Assembly: GCF_029624125.1 (NCBI RefSeq)
Contig: NZ_JARSBN010000002.1
Coordinates: 462,402 to 526,401, forward strand
From: Winogradskyella marincola
Lineage (GTDB): Bacteria > Bacteroidota > Bacteroidia > Flavobacteriales > Flavobacteriaceae
DNA: 64,000 nt
Direction: 5' to 3'
In this document: piece by piece, positions 56,251-64,000 of the stretch
Position numbering within the stretch: position 1 is the first letter of the stretch
How the letters are laid out: every line of letters starts with the position of its first letter
Notes under the pieces: model-generated
The model's input: the letters and a program-made list of their open reading frames with translations, nothing else
Told to the model about the DNA's origin: nothing
Database searches by the model: none
Position numbers and translations under genes: made by a program

Positions 56251-56817
56251 TTAAGAGTTTAAAAGTTGTTTGACCACTTTAGGAAAATGTTCCATTTCCA
56301 ATTCATGTATTTTGGCTGCAACATCTTCGGCATTATCTGACGTTTTTACGTCGCATTTTGCCTGAAAAATGATAGCTCCTTCGTCATAATTTTCGTTTAC
56401 GTAGTGAATTGTGATGCCAGTTTCGGATTCTTTGTTAGCTACAATTGCATTATGAACATGCATTCCATACATGCCTTTTCCTCCATATTTTGGAAGTAAA
56501 GCAGGATGAATATTTATCACTTTATTTTTAAATTCATTAAGAATAAATTCAGGAAATTTCCAGAGAAAACCAGCGAGTATAATTAAATCTGGTTGAGAGG
56601 TTTTTAAAATATTTAAAACATCTTCTGTTTTGCTAAAAGCTATTCTGTTGAATGATAATGCGCTAATTTTTAGGTTTTTGCACCTGTCTAGTACTTTGGC
56701 ATGAGGATTGTTGGTCAGTACCTGAATAACAGACGCTTCATCGCTGTTTTGAAAAAACTTAATTAAATTTTCAGCATTAGATCCGCTTCCGGAGGCAAAA
56801 ATTACAATACGTTTCAT
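56251..56817 (-). CDS. purN: Phosphoribosylglycinamide formyltransferase (GART)
   Basis: 188 residues. FASGSGSNAENLIKFF near the N-terminus binds the phosphate of GAR, and INIHPALLPKYGGKGMYG with the following His and Asp (ETGITIHYVNENYDEGAII) holds the formyl-transfer active site (Asn/His/Asp triad). It formylates GAR with 10-formyl-THF in purine synthesis. First gene of a probable purN-cyclase-rnhA operon and divergent from acpP. Confidence 0.94.
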   Translation of the reverse strand: MKRIVIFASGSGSNAENLIKFFQNSDEASVIQVLTNNPHAKVLDRCKNLKISALSFNRIAFSKTEDVLNILKTSQPDLIILAGFLWKFPEFILNEFKNKVINIHPALLPKYGGKGMYGMHVHNAIVANKESETGITIHYVNENYDEGAIIFQAKCDVKTSDNAEDVAAKIHELEMEHFPKVVKQLLNS

Positions 56818-56960
56818 GTACAGTTATATTGGTTTATTATTCAGAAACAAAAAAAAGAATAATTATTAACAATTAGGGATAAAACAAGAAGACTTATTCT
56901 TAAATTTGAGAATAAAACTCACATTTTATCGGTAAAGGTGAATTTTAAAATAAAGTTTTT

Positions 56961-56968
56961 TATTTTTG
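56961..56968 (+). promoter_or_regulatory. -7 promoter box of the acpP-fabF-rnc operon
   Basis: TATTTTTG matches TAnnTTTG, 31 bases upstream of the acpP ATG. No clear TTTG at -33. Confidence 0.5.
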
Positions 56969-56999
56969 CCCTCTAATTAAAACTTAAAATTAAAAGATT

Positions 57000-57233
57000 A
57001 TGTCAGACATTGCATCAAGAGTAAAAGCGATTATCGTAGACAAATTAGGTGTTGATGAAAACGAAGTTGTAACTGAAGCAAGCTTCACTAACGACTTAGG
57101 TGCAGATTCATTAGATACTGTAGAATTAATCATGGAATTTGAAAAAGAATTTGATATTCAAATCCCAGACGATCAAGCTGAAAACATTGCAACAGTTGGT
57201 CAAGCTATCTCTTACATAGAAGAAGCAAAATAA
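57000..57233 (+). CDS. acpP: Acyl carrier protein
   Basis: 77 residues, acidic and helical, with the phosphopantetheine site Ser37 in [13 protein letters not shown]. It carries acyl chains in fatty-acid synthesis. fabF begins 12 bases after the stop; together with rnc the order acpP-fabF-rnc is widespread in bacteria and confirms identity. Confidence 0.98.
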   Translation: MSDIASRVKAIIVDKLGVDENEVVTEASFTNDLGADSLDTVELIMEFEKEFDIQIPDDQAENIATVGQAISYIEEAK

Positions 57234-57245
57234 GACTTTATTTTT

Positions 57246-58496
57246 ATGGAATTAAAGCGAGTAGTAGTTACTGGTCTAGGTGCACTTACACCTATTGGCA
57301 ATACCAAGGATGAATATTGGAATGGTCTTGTTAATGGAAAAAGCGGTGCTGCACCTGTTACACATTTTGATGCTGAGAAGTTCAAAACGCAATTCGCTTG
57401 TGAAGTAAAAAACTTTGAAGTTACTGACTTTATTGACAGAAAGTTAGCGCGTCAAATGGACAAGTTTTCGCAGTATGCGATGGTGGCTTCAGATGAAGCT
57501 ATTGCAGACTCAAAATTAGATTTAGATGCGATAAATAAATACAGAGTAGGAGTAATTTGGGGAGCTGGTATTGGTGGTTTAGAAACATTTCAAGAAGAAG
57601 TGCTTAACTATGCTGCTGGTGACGGAACACCTCGTTTTAGTCCTCGTTTCATTCCTAAAATGATTGCAGATATAGCACCAGGAAACATATCTATTAAATA
57701 TGGTTTTATGGGTCCTAACTATACCACAGTATCTGCTTGTGCATCTTCTGCCAATTCTATGATTGATGCCCTAAACACTATACGTTTGGGACATTGTGAT
57801 GTAGTAATTACAGGTGGAAGTGAAGCAGCAGTAACTATTGCAGGTATGGGTGGGTTTAATGCTATGCACGCTATGAGTACCCGAAACGATAGCCCTGAGA
57901 CAGCTTCAAGACCTTTTGATGCCAATCGTGATGGTTTTGTATTAGGTGAAGGTGCAGGTTCTATTGTTTTAGAAGAGTATGAGCATGCAAAAGCAAGAGG
58001 AGCTAAAATCTATGCAGAAGTTGTAGGTGGAGGTTTATCTTCTGACGCTTATCATATGACAGCTCCACATCCAGATGGAATAGGAGTTGTTGCTGTAATG
58101 AAAAACTGTTTAGAAAATGCAGGTTTAAAACCCGAAGATGTAGATCATATTAATACACACGGAACATCCACACCTTTAGGAGATGTTGCCGAATTAAAAG
58201 CTATATCAGAAGTGTTTGGAGACCATGCAAAGAACATAAACATTAATTCTACCAAGTCTATGACTGGTCATTTGTTGGGTGCTGCTGGCGCTATAGAAGC
58301 TATTGCGTCTATATTAGCACTAGAAAATGGTATTATACCACCAACAATTAATCACGAAACAGTAGACGAGAACATAGATCCAGAATTAAATTTAACGCTC
58401 AATAAAGCTCAGAAAAGAGATATTAAAATAGCAATGAGTAATACATTTGGATTTGGCGGTCACAACGCTTGTGTATTATTTAAAAAATTAGATTAA
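57246..58496 (+). CDS. fabF: Beta-ketoacyl-ACP synthase II
   Basis: 416 residues of the condensing-enzyme fold. Cys165 (VSACASSANSM) is the acyl-binding nucleophile; the two catalytic His lie in INTHGTSTPLGD and TKSMTGHLLGAAGA; NTFGFGGHNACVLF closes the protein. It elongates acyl-ACP with malonyl-ACP, including the 16:1 to 18:1 step. Second gene of the acpP-fabF-rnc operon; rnc begins eight bases after the stop. Confidence 0.97.
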   Translation: MELKRVVVTGLGALTPIGNTKDEYWNGLVNGKSGAAPVTHFDAEKFKTQFACEVKNFEVTDFIDRKLARQMDKFSQYAMVASDEAIADSKLDLDAINKYRVGVIWGAGIGGLETFQEEVLNYAAGDGTPRFSPRFIPKMIADIAPGNISIKYGFMGPNYTTVSACASSANSMIDALNTIRLGHCDVVITGGSEAAVTIAGMGGFNAMHAMSTRNDSPETASRPFDANRDGFVLGEGAGSIVLEEYEHAKARGAKIYAEVVGGGLSSDAYHMTAPHPDGIGVVAVMKNCLENAGLKPEDVDHINTHGTSTPLGDVAELKAISEVFGDHAKNININSTKSMTGHLLGAAGAIEAIASILALENGIIPPTINHETVDENIDPELNLTLNKAQKRDIKIAMSNTFGFGGHNACVLFKKLD

Positions 58497-58503
58497 ATCC
58501 CGA

Positions 58504-59247
58504 ATGAACTTCATTCGTAACATATTAAAAAATTCCCGTTCATTCGATGACGGGAATTTTTTTTTAAAACTTAAAGATATCCTTGGTTTTAAGCCTAGAT
58601 CTCAAAATTTATACATAAAAGCGTTCACGCATCGTTCGATGAATATTAAGGATAAAAAAGGAAATCCTATTAATTACGAACGATTAGAATTTGTTGGAGA
58701 TGCTATGATAAGCTCTGTAATAGCAGCATATCTATATGAGCAAGTACCACATGGAGATGAAGGCTATCTTACCAAAATGCGCTCTAAAGTAGTAAGTAGA
58801 GAGCATCTAAATGAACTGGGTAAAGAGTTAAACCTTATAGACTTAGTGCAAAGCCGAATACCAAAATCTAATTTTGGAAACAACATACATGGCAATCTTT
58901 TTGAAGCCTTAGTTGGTGCTATTTATTTAGACAGAGGTTATAAAGATTGTGAGAAATTTTTATATAATCGCGTAATAAATCCTCACGTAGATATTGAGAC
59001 TTTAGAAGGTAAGGTAATTAGCTATAAGAGCTTATTAATAGAGTGGTGCCAAAAGGAAAAAAACACCTTTGATTACGATGTGTATGAAGATACAGGTAAC
59101 GACGAGTTAAAACATTTCTCTGTAAAACTTAGCATAAATAATAAAGTGGTTTCTAAGGCCAGAGCAACTTCGAAGAAAAAAGCAGAAGAAAAAGCCTCCA
59201 AGCGTGCTTTTTTTGCATTTCAAAAACAAATTACAAAGCACATATAA
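58504..59247 (+). CDS. rnc: Ribonuclease III
   Basis: 247 residues. The catalytic signature NYERLEFVGDAMIS and the acidic segment NLFEALVGAIYLDRG mark the nuclease domain; the C-terminal ~70 residues (NDELKHFSVKL, ATSKKKAEEKASKRAFFAF) are the double-stranded-RNA-binding domain. It processes rRNA and other duplex RNAs. The start at 58504 gives MNFIRNILKNSRSF, the N-terminus expected for Flavobacteriia. A strong hairpin with a nine-T tract covers codons ~8-22. Confidence 0.95.
   Translation: MNFIRNILKNSRSFDDGNFFLKLKDILGFKPRSQNLYIKAFTHRSMNIKDKKGNPINYERLEFVGDAMISSVIAAYLYEQVPHGDEGYLTKMRSKVVSREHLNELGKELNLIDLVQSRIPKSNFGNNIHGNLFEALVGAIYLDRGYKDCEKFLYNRVINPHVDIETLEGKVISYKSLLIEWCQKEKNTFDYDVYEDTGNDELKHFSVKLSINNKVVSKARATSKKKAEEKASKRAFFAFQKQITKHI
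58527..58569 (+). terminator. Terminator-like hairpin inside the 5' end of rnc
   Basis: AAATTCCCGT and ACGGGAATTT form a 10-bp stem around TCATTCGATG, followed by nine T. It looks like the fabF terminator yet lies within rnc codons ~8-22, so it should limit or regulate rnc expression. Confidence 0.65.
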
Positions 59248-59334
59248 CTCTACTATAATTAAGATTATTAATTAAAGCCAAAATCTACAACGTTTTCGTA
59301 GATTTTAAGGGTTAAGATTAACCAAAAGTTGACA

Positions 59335-59362
59335 TTGCCAACCTATTATTGTGCTATATTTA
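59335..59362 (+). promoter_or_regulatory. Promoter of the IPExxxVDY/pyk pair
   Basis: TTG at 59335 and TATATTTA at 59355 (one base from TAnnTTTG) are spaced by 17 bases, about 20 bases before the ATG at 59383. The 135-base gap after rnc also holds a hairpin (AAAATCTAC/GTAGATTTT, 59280-59306) without a clear T-tract. Confidence 0.4.
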
Positions 59363-59382
59363 CCAATTAAAGGAGTAACTGT

Positions 59383-59859
59383 ATGGCATTACATAAACTT
59401 ATGGTTGATGATTTTTACGATGATACCTATAAGCTTATTGCTATACATTGTAGGTTAGAAGATTATCGTTTAGCCTATCTGCTTAACCAAAAGTTAGAGC
59501 TTAGACTACAACGAAAAAAAGAAGATATAGATATGGAATATTTAAAATCTTCTTACAGTATTTTTGAGTGGAATAATGCGTCACAGTATGTAACATGGAA
59601 CCTAGTGTCTAACGTTTGTAAAAAAGAAGAAGATAGTCTTTATAGTATTGGGCTTTTTCAAACAAACGAAAAAGTTATGAAAACATTCAACCTTGTTCCA
59701 GAATATAAAAAAGTTGATTATTTTATAAAGATTTCAGAAGAAATTCAGAATGTCAACGATAAACTTATATTAAACAAGCTTCAAAGTATACCTCAGATCA
59801 TAACAAGTTATACAGTTAATCCGTCTGAATTAAAATCTAAAGATCATTTAATTTTTTGA
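59383..59859 (+). CDS. IPExxxVDY family protein
   Basis: 158 residues of a Bacteroidota-restricted family named for a conserved IPExxxVDY motif, here VPEYKKVDYFIKI (Val for Ile). The first part (DDFYDDTYKLIAIHCRLEDYRLAYLLNQKL) is the other conserved block. The biochemical role is unknown; it regularly precedes pyruvate kinase, as it does here with one base between stop and the TTG/ATG of pyk. No membrane segment. Confidence 0.88.
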   Translation: MALHKLMVDDFYDDTYKLIAIHCRLEDYRLAYLLNQKLELRLQRKKEDIDMEYLKSSYSIFEWNNASQYVTWNLVSNVCKKEEDSLYSIGLFQTNEKVMKTFNLVPEYKKVDYFIKISEEIQNVNDKLILNKLQSIPQIITSYTVNPSELKSKDHLIF

Positions 59860-59863
59860 ATTG

Positions 59864-61303
59864 ATGCCAAACAAAAAGACCAAAATAGTAGCCACATTAG
59901 GCCCAGCAACAAGTACAAAGGAAACCTTAAAAGCAATGTTAGATGAAGGAGCTAATGTTTTTAGAATTAACTTCTCTCATGCTGATTATGAAGGTGTAAA
60001 AGAACGTATAAGGATGATACGCGAACTCAATGAAGAGTTTGGGTATAATGCAGCAATACTTGGAGATTTACAAGGTCCTAAGCTAAGGGTTGGCGTAATG
60101 AAGGGTGAAGTTATAGTAAACGAAGGAGACGAAATCATTTTTGCTACAGGAAAACGTTTTGAAGGCACCAAAGAGCGTGTCTATATGACGTACGAGAAGT
60201 TTCCTCAAGATGCAAAACCAGGTGAACGTATCTTATTAGATGATGGTAAACTTATCTTCGAAGTTGTTTCTACAGATGGTAAAAAAGAAGTAAAAGCTAA
60301 GGTAATACAAGGAGGACCACTGAAATCTAAAAAAGGTGTTAACTTACCTAATACCAATATATCGCAACCAGCTTTAACAGAAAAAGATATAGAAGATGCC
60401 ATTTTTGCAATAGGGCAAGAAGTAGATTGGATTGCTTTGTCTTTTGTAAGACATGCAGAAGATTTAATGGAGTTAGAGGCATTGATTAAAGAACACAGTG
60501 AGCACAAAATTCCAATTATTGCTAAGATTGAAAAGCCTGAAGCTGTTGAAAATATAGACAAGATTGTAGCTTATTGTGACGGATTAATGGTAGCACGTGG
60601 AGACTTAGGTGTTGAGATTCCTGCTGAAGAAGTTCCATTAATACAAAAGCAACTGGTGTTAAGAGCTAAGCGTGCCAGAATTCCGGTAATTATTGCAACG
60701 CAAATGATGGAAACGATGATTTCTAGCCTAACGCCAACACGTGCAGAGGTTAACGATGTTGCTAACTCTGTGATGGATGGTGCTGATGCAGTAATGCTTT
60801 CTGGTGAGACATCTGTAGGACAATATCCAGTTCAGGTTATTCGTCAAATGTCTAATATTATTAAGAGTGTAGAGGACTCTCCTTTAATAGAAGTACCTCA
60901 ATCTCCACCTCATATTCGTACTAAGCGTTACATTACAAAGTCTATTTGCTATCATGCCGCAAACATGGCTAATGAGATTAATGCAAAAGCTATTTCAACA
61001 TTAACTAATAGTGGATATACAGCATTTCAAATTTCTGCCTGGAGACCTCAAGCGCATATTTTAGTATTTACCTCTAACAGACGTATTTTATCTCAGTTAA
61101 GCTTGCTTTGGGGAGTAAAAGCATTTTATTATGACAAGTTTGTAACTACAGATGAGACTATAGAAGATGTTAATGCTATAGCATGTAAAAAAGGATACTT
61201 AGAAGTAGGCGATATGTTAATTAGTTTAGCTGCTATGCCTATTAAAGATAGAGGTATGGTAAATACCCTTAGAGTTACAGAGATAGAAAGCTGTAGTTTC
61301 TAA
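59864..61303 (+). CDS. pyk: Pyruvate kinase
   Basis: 479 residues from the ATG at 59864; a TTG at 59861 would add one Met and is unlikely to be used. NPI-type catalytic segments are visible: VATLGPATS, RINFSHADYEGV, LGDLQGPKLRVG, IIAKIEKPEAVENI, the Lys/Glu metal site MVARGDLGVEIPAEEVPLIQ, and MLSGETSVGQYPV. The enzyme makes pyruvate and ATP from PEP and ADP in glycolysis. It is paired with the IPExxxVDY gene and ends at a bidirectional terminator. Confidence 0.97.
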   Translation: MPNKKTKIVATLGPATSTKETLKAMLDEGANVFRINFSHADYEGVKERIRMIRELNEEFGYNAAILGDLQGPKLRVGVMKGEVIVNEGDEIIFATGKRFEGTKERVYMTYEKFPQDAKPGERILLDDGKLIFEVVSTDGKKEVKAKVIQGGPLKSKKGVNLPNTNISQPALTEKDIEDAIFAIGQEVDWIALSFVRHAEDLMELEALIKEHSEHKIPIIAKIEKPEAVENIDKIVAYCDGLMVARGDLGVEIPAEEVPLIQKQLVLRAKRARIPVIIATQMMETMISSLTPTRAEVNDVANSVMDGADAVMLSGETSVGQYPVQVIRQMSNIIKSVEDSPLIEVPQSPPHIRTKRYITKSICYHAANMANEINAKAISTLTNSGYTAFQISAWRPQAHILVFTSNRRILSQLSLLWGVKAFYYDKFVTTDETIEDVNAIACKKGYLEVGDMLISLAAMPIKDRGMVNTLRVTEIESCSF

Positions 61304-61324
61304 GTCAGATAATAACAAATTATA

Positions 61325-61358
61325 AAGGCTCAATGATTTTTATTGAGCCTTTTTTTTG
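61325..61358. terminator. Bidirectional intrinsic terminator between pyk and dinB
   Basis: AAAGGCTCAAT and ATTGAGCCTTT form an 11-bp stem with an eight-T tract on the plus strand, between converging genes. Confidence 0.85.
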
Positions 61359-61359
61359 T

Positions 61360-62469
61360 TTAAAACTCAAACTTCAACTGCACACTAACAGACTTTTTAT
61401 CTTCAATTGATGGTTTTGTTTTGGTCTTGTCTGTATTTAAATTTGAGAGTGATATTCCCAAAAGACGAACAGAATTGTTAAGTTTTTCTTGATACAAGAG
61501 CTCTTTTGCTGTTTCTAAAATTATAGACTTATCACTTACAAAATATGGGAGTGTTTTGCTTCGTGTTTGCAAAGTAAAATCGCTGTATTTAATTTTTAGA
61601 GTTATTGTTTTTCCTGCCACTTTACTTTTATCTAAACGCCTGGATACTTCTTCAGAAATATGATTTAATTTTTCAAGCAAGAAAACTTCAGAAGATAGAT
61701 TCTCGCTAAAGGTGCGCTCTGCTGCTAGAGATTTTCTTATACGGTTGGGTTTTACTTCGCTGTGATGTATGCCTCTAACGACATAATAGTAGTAGCGACC
61801 AGATTTGCCAAAATTATTATCTAGATACTCAAGACTTTTGGCTTTTAAATCTTTGCCTGTAAAAATTCCTTTTTGATACATTTTTTCGGCAGTAACCTTA
61901 CCAACACCATAAAACTTCCTAATGTCTAAATCTTCCAAAAATTGAAAAACATCTTCAGGATTAACCGTTTTTTGTCCATTAGGTTTGTTGTAATCGCTCG
62001 CGACCTTGGCAATAAACTTATTAATAGAAATGCCTGCGGAAGCCGTTAAGCCTACTTCATCAAAAATACGTTGTCTTATCTTCTGCGCAATCAAAGTTGC
62101 ACTAGGAAGTCCTATTTTGTTTTCAGTAACATCTAGGTATGCTTCATCTAGCGACAATGGTTCAACTAAGTCTGTATAGTCAAAAAAGATTTTACGTATT
62201 TGTAAAGAAATCTCTTTATAACGATCAAATCGAGGTCTAACAAATATAAGTTCTGGACAAAGCTTTTCGGCCAAACGACCAGACATGGCACTTTTTACAC
62301 CAAACGTTCTGGCTTCGTAACTTGCAGCACTAATAACACCTCGTTTTCCTCCACCACCAACAGCAATGGGTTTACCCTTAAGATCAGGATTGTCCATCTG
62401 TTCTACAGAAGCATAGAATGCATCCATATCTACATGAATTATCTTTCTTATTGGTAAATCGTTTAGCAT
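61360..62469 (-). CDS. dinB: DNA polymerase IV (Y family)
   Basis: 369 residues. The catalytic carboxylates are in HVDMDAFYASVEQMDNP (Asp14) and SLDEAYLDVTENK, with GGGGKRGVISAASYEAR as the fingers and YNKPNGQKTVNPED in the palm. The little-finger domain carries RKSLAAERTFSENL. It is an error-prone polymerase that bypasses lesions. No lexA-like box was recognised upstream; the gene stands alone. Confidence 0.95.
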   Translation of the reverse strand: MLNDLPIRKIIHVDMDAFYASVEQMDNPDLKGKPIAVGGGGKRGVISAASYEARTFGVKSAMSGRLAEKLCPELIFVRPRFDRYKEISLQIRKIFFDYTDLVEPLSLDEAYLDVTENKIGLPSATLIAQKIRQRIFDEVGLTASAGISINKFIAKVASDYNKPNGQKTVNPEDVFQFLEDLDIRKFYGVGKVTAEKMYQKGIFTGKDLKAKSLEYLDNNFGKSGRYYYYVVRGIHHSEVKPNRIRKSLAAERTFSENLSSEVFLLEKLNHISEEVSRRLDKSKVAGKTITLKIKYSDFTLQTRSKTLPYFVSDKSIILETAKELLYQEKLNNSVRLLGISLSNLNTDKTKTKPSIEDKKSVSVQLKFEF

Positions 62470-62499
62470 AGTGTAAATTTAGACATTAAATACCGTTTA

Positions 62500-62973
62500 A
62501 TGACTGTAGAAATAGAGCGTAAATTTTTTGTAACTTCTAATGATTTTAAAAAAGAAGCCTCCAAAAGTTATACAATAAAACAAGGATTTTTAAATAGACA
62601 CGAAGATCGTACTGTAAGGGTAAGAATAAAAAAAAATAAAGGTTTTTTAACTGTAAAAGGAAAATCATCTGATGATGGTTTGGTTCGTTTTGAATGGGAA
62701 ACCGAAATTTTAATAGATGAAGCAGAACAACTTTTAAAGTTGTGCGAGAATGGTATTATAGATAAAATAAGATACGAAATACACATAGGTAACCACATCT
62801 TTGAGGTTGATGAATTTTTTGGAGATAATGAAGGTTTAATCATAGCAGAGGTAGAATTAATGTCTAAAGAAGAACATTTTGACAAACCAAATTGGTTAGG
62901 AAAAGAGGTTACTGGAGATATAAGGTATTATAATTCGCAATTAAGTAAACAACCCTATAAATACTGGAAATAA
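62500..62973 (+). CDS. CYTH domain protein
   Basis: 157 residues. The N-terminal EIERKFFV (ExExK) and following basic strands (RTVRVRIKKNKGFLTVKGK, RFEWETEI) with acidic metal-binding residues (VDEFFG, IAEVEL) form the CYTH tunnel fold, which binds triphosphates and divalent metal. Family members are thiamine-triphosphatases, tripolyphosphatases or class IV adenylate cyclases; the activity is not determined here. Its stop overlaps the start of the next gene (TAATG). Confidence 0.9.
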   Translation: MTVEIERKFFVTSNDFKKEASKSYTIKQGFLNRHEDRTVRVRIKKNKGFLTVKGKSSDDGLVRFEWETEILIDEAEQLLKLCENGIIDKIRYEIHIGNHIFEVDEFFGDNEGLIIAEVELMSKEEHFDKPNWLGKEVTGDIRYYNSQLSKQPYKYWK

Positions 62974-63521
62974 TGAAAAAAGTATTGCTAACAATACTGT
63001 TAATTGGTGCTTTAACATCTTGTAAGAATGATAAAGAACCTACAACAGTAAAAGAAACAGAAGTTAAAAAAGACACTGTTGATTTGTCTATAAAGGAACC
63101 TAATATTGAACATTCATCAGAGAAGCGTAGCAAATCTGTAGCAGAACTAAAGGCAGAACTTATAAGTAAAGGTTATAAGGTGTTTGACTATGTAGATGAA
63201 AAAACAAAGGATACAACTTTGATGCAACAGTATTTTATTGCTTTTTTAAAGAATGGACCGATTAGAAACCAGAATGAAGAAGAAGCCAATCAATTACAAA
63301 GTGAACATTTAGCACATCTCGGAAAAATGTATGAGCTTGGTTATGCTGATATTTCTGGCCCTTTTGGTGATGATGGAGAAATAAGAGGAATTACAATTTA
63401 TAATGTGCCAACCTTAAAAATGGCAGATAGTTTGGCTAATGCTGATCCTATGGTTAAAGCAGGTCGCTTAGTTATAGAAATGCATCCTTGGTGGGCAGCT
63501 AAAGGTTTTTCCTTACGCTAG
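62973..63521 (+). CDS. Lipoprotein with YCII-like domain
   Basis: 182 residues. MKKVLLTILLIGALTSC is a lipoprotein signal with lipobox LTSC. A charged, disordered linker (~20-60) leads to a YCII-type ferredoxin-like domain (~85-182; YFIAFLKNGP, HLAHLGKMYELG, SGPFGDDGEIRGI, ADPMVKAGRLVIEMHPWW). YCII domains are usually cytoplasmic; export as a lipoprotein is unusual. The reaction is unknown. Translationally coupled to the CYTH gene by a one-base overlap. Confidence 0.78.
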   Translation: MKKVLLTILLIGALTSCKNDKEPTTVKETEVKKDTVDLSIKEPNIEHSSEKRSKSVAELKAELISKGYKVFDYVDEKTKDTTLMQQYFIAFLKNGPIRNQNEEEANQLQSEHLAHLGKMYELGYADISGPFGDDGEIRGITIYNVPTLKMADSLANADPMVKAGRLVIEMHPWWAAKGFSLR

Positions 63522-63528
63522 AACAAAT

Positions 63529-63562
63529 AAAAAAAGCTCTGACTTAGTCAGAGCTTTTTTTT
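63529..63562. terminator. Bidirectional intrinsic terminator
   Basis: AAAAAAAGCTCTGAC and GTCAGAGCTTTTTTT form a long stem with A- and T-runs on both sides, between converging genes. Confidence 0.9.
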
Positions 63563-63587
63563 ATTTATAACTTAGAGTATAGTATGA

Positions 63588-64000
63588 TTATTGTTGCTGA
63601 GGCGCACCACTAACAATTTTAAACTCAGAGCGTCTGTTTTGTTGATGTTGCTCATCCGAGCAGTTAGCGCCACAATCTACTTTAGGCTCAGATTCACCTT
63701 TACCTTCAGCAGAGATACGCGAAGCATCAATACCCTTAGAGATAACGTATTGTTGTGTGCTCTTAGCTCTACGTTGCGACAATCTTTGGTTGTAAGAGTC
63801 AGTACCTCTACTATCGGTGTGCGATGTAGCATTGATAACTAAATCAGGATACTTATTCATGATTTGTATTAACTTATCTAATTCAAAAGCCGCTTGTGCA
63901 GTAATGTTAGATTTATCAAAATTGAAGTAAATAGGGTTAAGTACAATTTCATCTGGAGTCATTATTTTCTCGATAGGCTCTAAAGAAATCTGAACGTCAA
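63588..64000 (-). CDS. OmpA-family protein, C-terminal part (5' end outside window)
   Basis: The frame is open to the right edge, so the N-terminus is missing; an internal Met at 63962 is not the start. About 137 residues are visible: an OmpA domain with IYFNFDKSNITAQAAFELD, ATSHTDSRGTDSYNQRLS and RRSEFKIV. The DCGANCSDEQHQQNRR insertion is typical of the flavobacterial OmpA proteins with PD40-type repeats that accompany the gliding and type IX secretion machinery, so a longer such protein is likely. Confidence 0.88.
   Translation of the reverse strand, partial: DVQISLEPIEKIMTPDEIVLNPIYFNFDKSNITAQAAFELDKLIQIMNKYPDLVINATSHTDSRGTDSYNQRLSQRRAKSTQQYVISKGIDASRISAEGKGESEPKVDCGANCSDEQHQQNRRSEFKIVSGAPQQQ

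Noticed and set aside
59280..59306. Hairpin AAAATCTAC/GTAGATTTT after rnc as a terminator
   Set aside because: The stem is clear but only four T follow, with GG soon after, so termination is not supported.

Overview
The window is AT-rich chromosomal DNA of a marine-type member of the Flavobacteriaceae (Bacteroidota). Support comes from type IX secretion (T9SS) C-terminal sorting domains of both type A and type B, a SusC-class outer-membrane barrel, several OmpA-family surface proteins, an IPExxxVDY-type protein beside pyruvate kinase, and many promoters with the Bacteroidota -7 box TAnnTTTG. No insertion sequence, prophage, rRNA operon or CRISPR array was seen. Both edges cut genes: a secreted metzincin protease at the left and an OmpA-family protein at the right.

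Layout. 1-9.2 kb: secreted T9SS proteins, a FAD oxidoreductase/GreA-like pair, an orphan ABC ATPase, and an operon of a diheme-cytochrome-like lipoprotein with an FG-GAP/ASPIC-UnbV secreted protein. 9.3-20.5 kb: prolyl oligopeptidase, aspartate-semialdehyde dehydrogenase, MscL, alanine racemase overlapping thymidine kinase, a giant DUF11-like T9SS type B adhesin, and RsmI. 20.7-28.2 kb: a two-gene operon that is the most unusual locus here. 28.3-38.7 kb: AhpD-like and OsmC-like peroxide genes, RecJ, an OmpA protein, MFS, an LpxH-like phosphoesterase with a QueD-like enzyme, a 2OG-Fe(II) oxygenase, three very small membrane proteins, MATE with GNAT, a Usp protein and tRNA-Ala(GGC). 38.8-51.4 kb: a 7TM hybrid histidine kinase, a hydrolase, an AddB-like nuclease, OmpA/TSP3, glycine C-acetyltransferase, an AddA-like helicase-nuclease and superoxide dismutase. 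51.5-64 kb: a tandem pair of candidate small RNAs, an amidophosphoribosyltransferase, PfkB kinase, RNase H, a cyclase-family hydrolase, PurN, acpP-fabF-rnc, IPExxxVDY-pyk, DinB, CYTH, a YCII-like lipoprotein and an OmpA fragment.

The operon at 20.7-28.1 kb deserves most attention. The first gene encodes a SusC-like outer-membrane barrel with a normal signal peptide and carboxypeptidase-regulatory-like domain but no recognisable plug domain. The next gene, 5 bases downstream, encodes a 1524-residue alpha-2-macroglobulin-like protein with an intact thioester motif (CFEQ). A complete SusC-type plug, with a TonB-box-like segment, is inserted in frame just before the A2M core, near where a bait region would lie. 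The simplest reading is a TonB-dependent transporter split so that its plug is carried by a protease-trapping macroglobulin. The operon promoter has a TAnnTTTG box and two 13-base direct repeats with a 21-base period. Identical 26-base terminator hairpins lie on both sides of the module.

Other regulatory observations: a tandem, promoter-bearing small-RNA candidate between sodA and purF; a strong terminator-like hairpin inside the first codons of rnc; and several intrinsic terminators whose T-tract ends only a few bases before the next start codon, which suggests read-through or leaderless initiation. All functional calls come from reading the sequence and recalling families; no database search was run.
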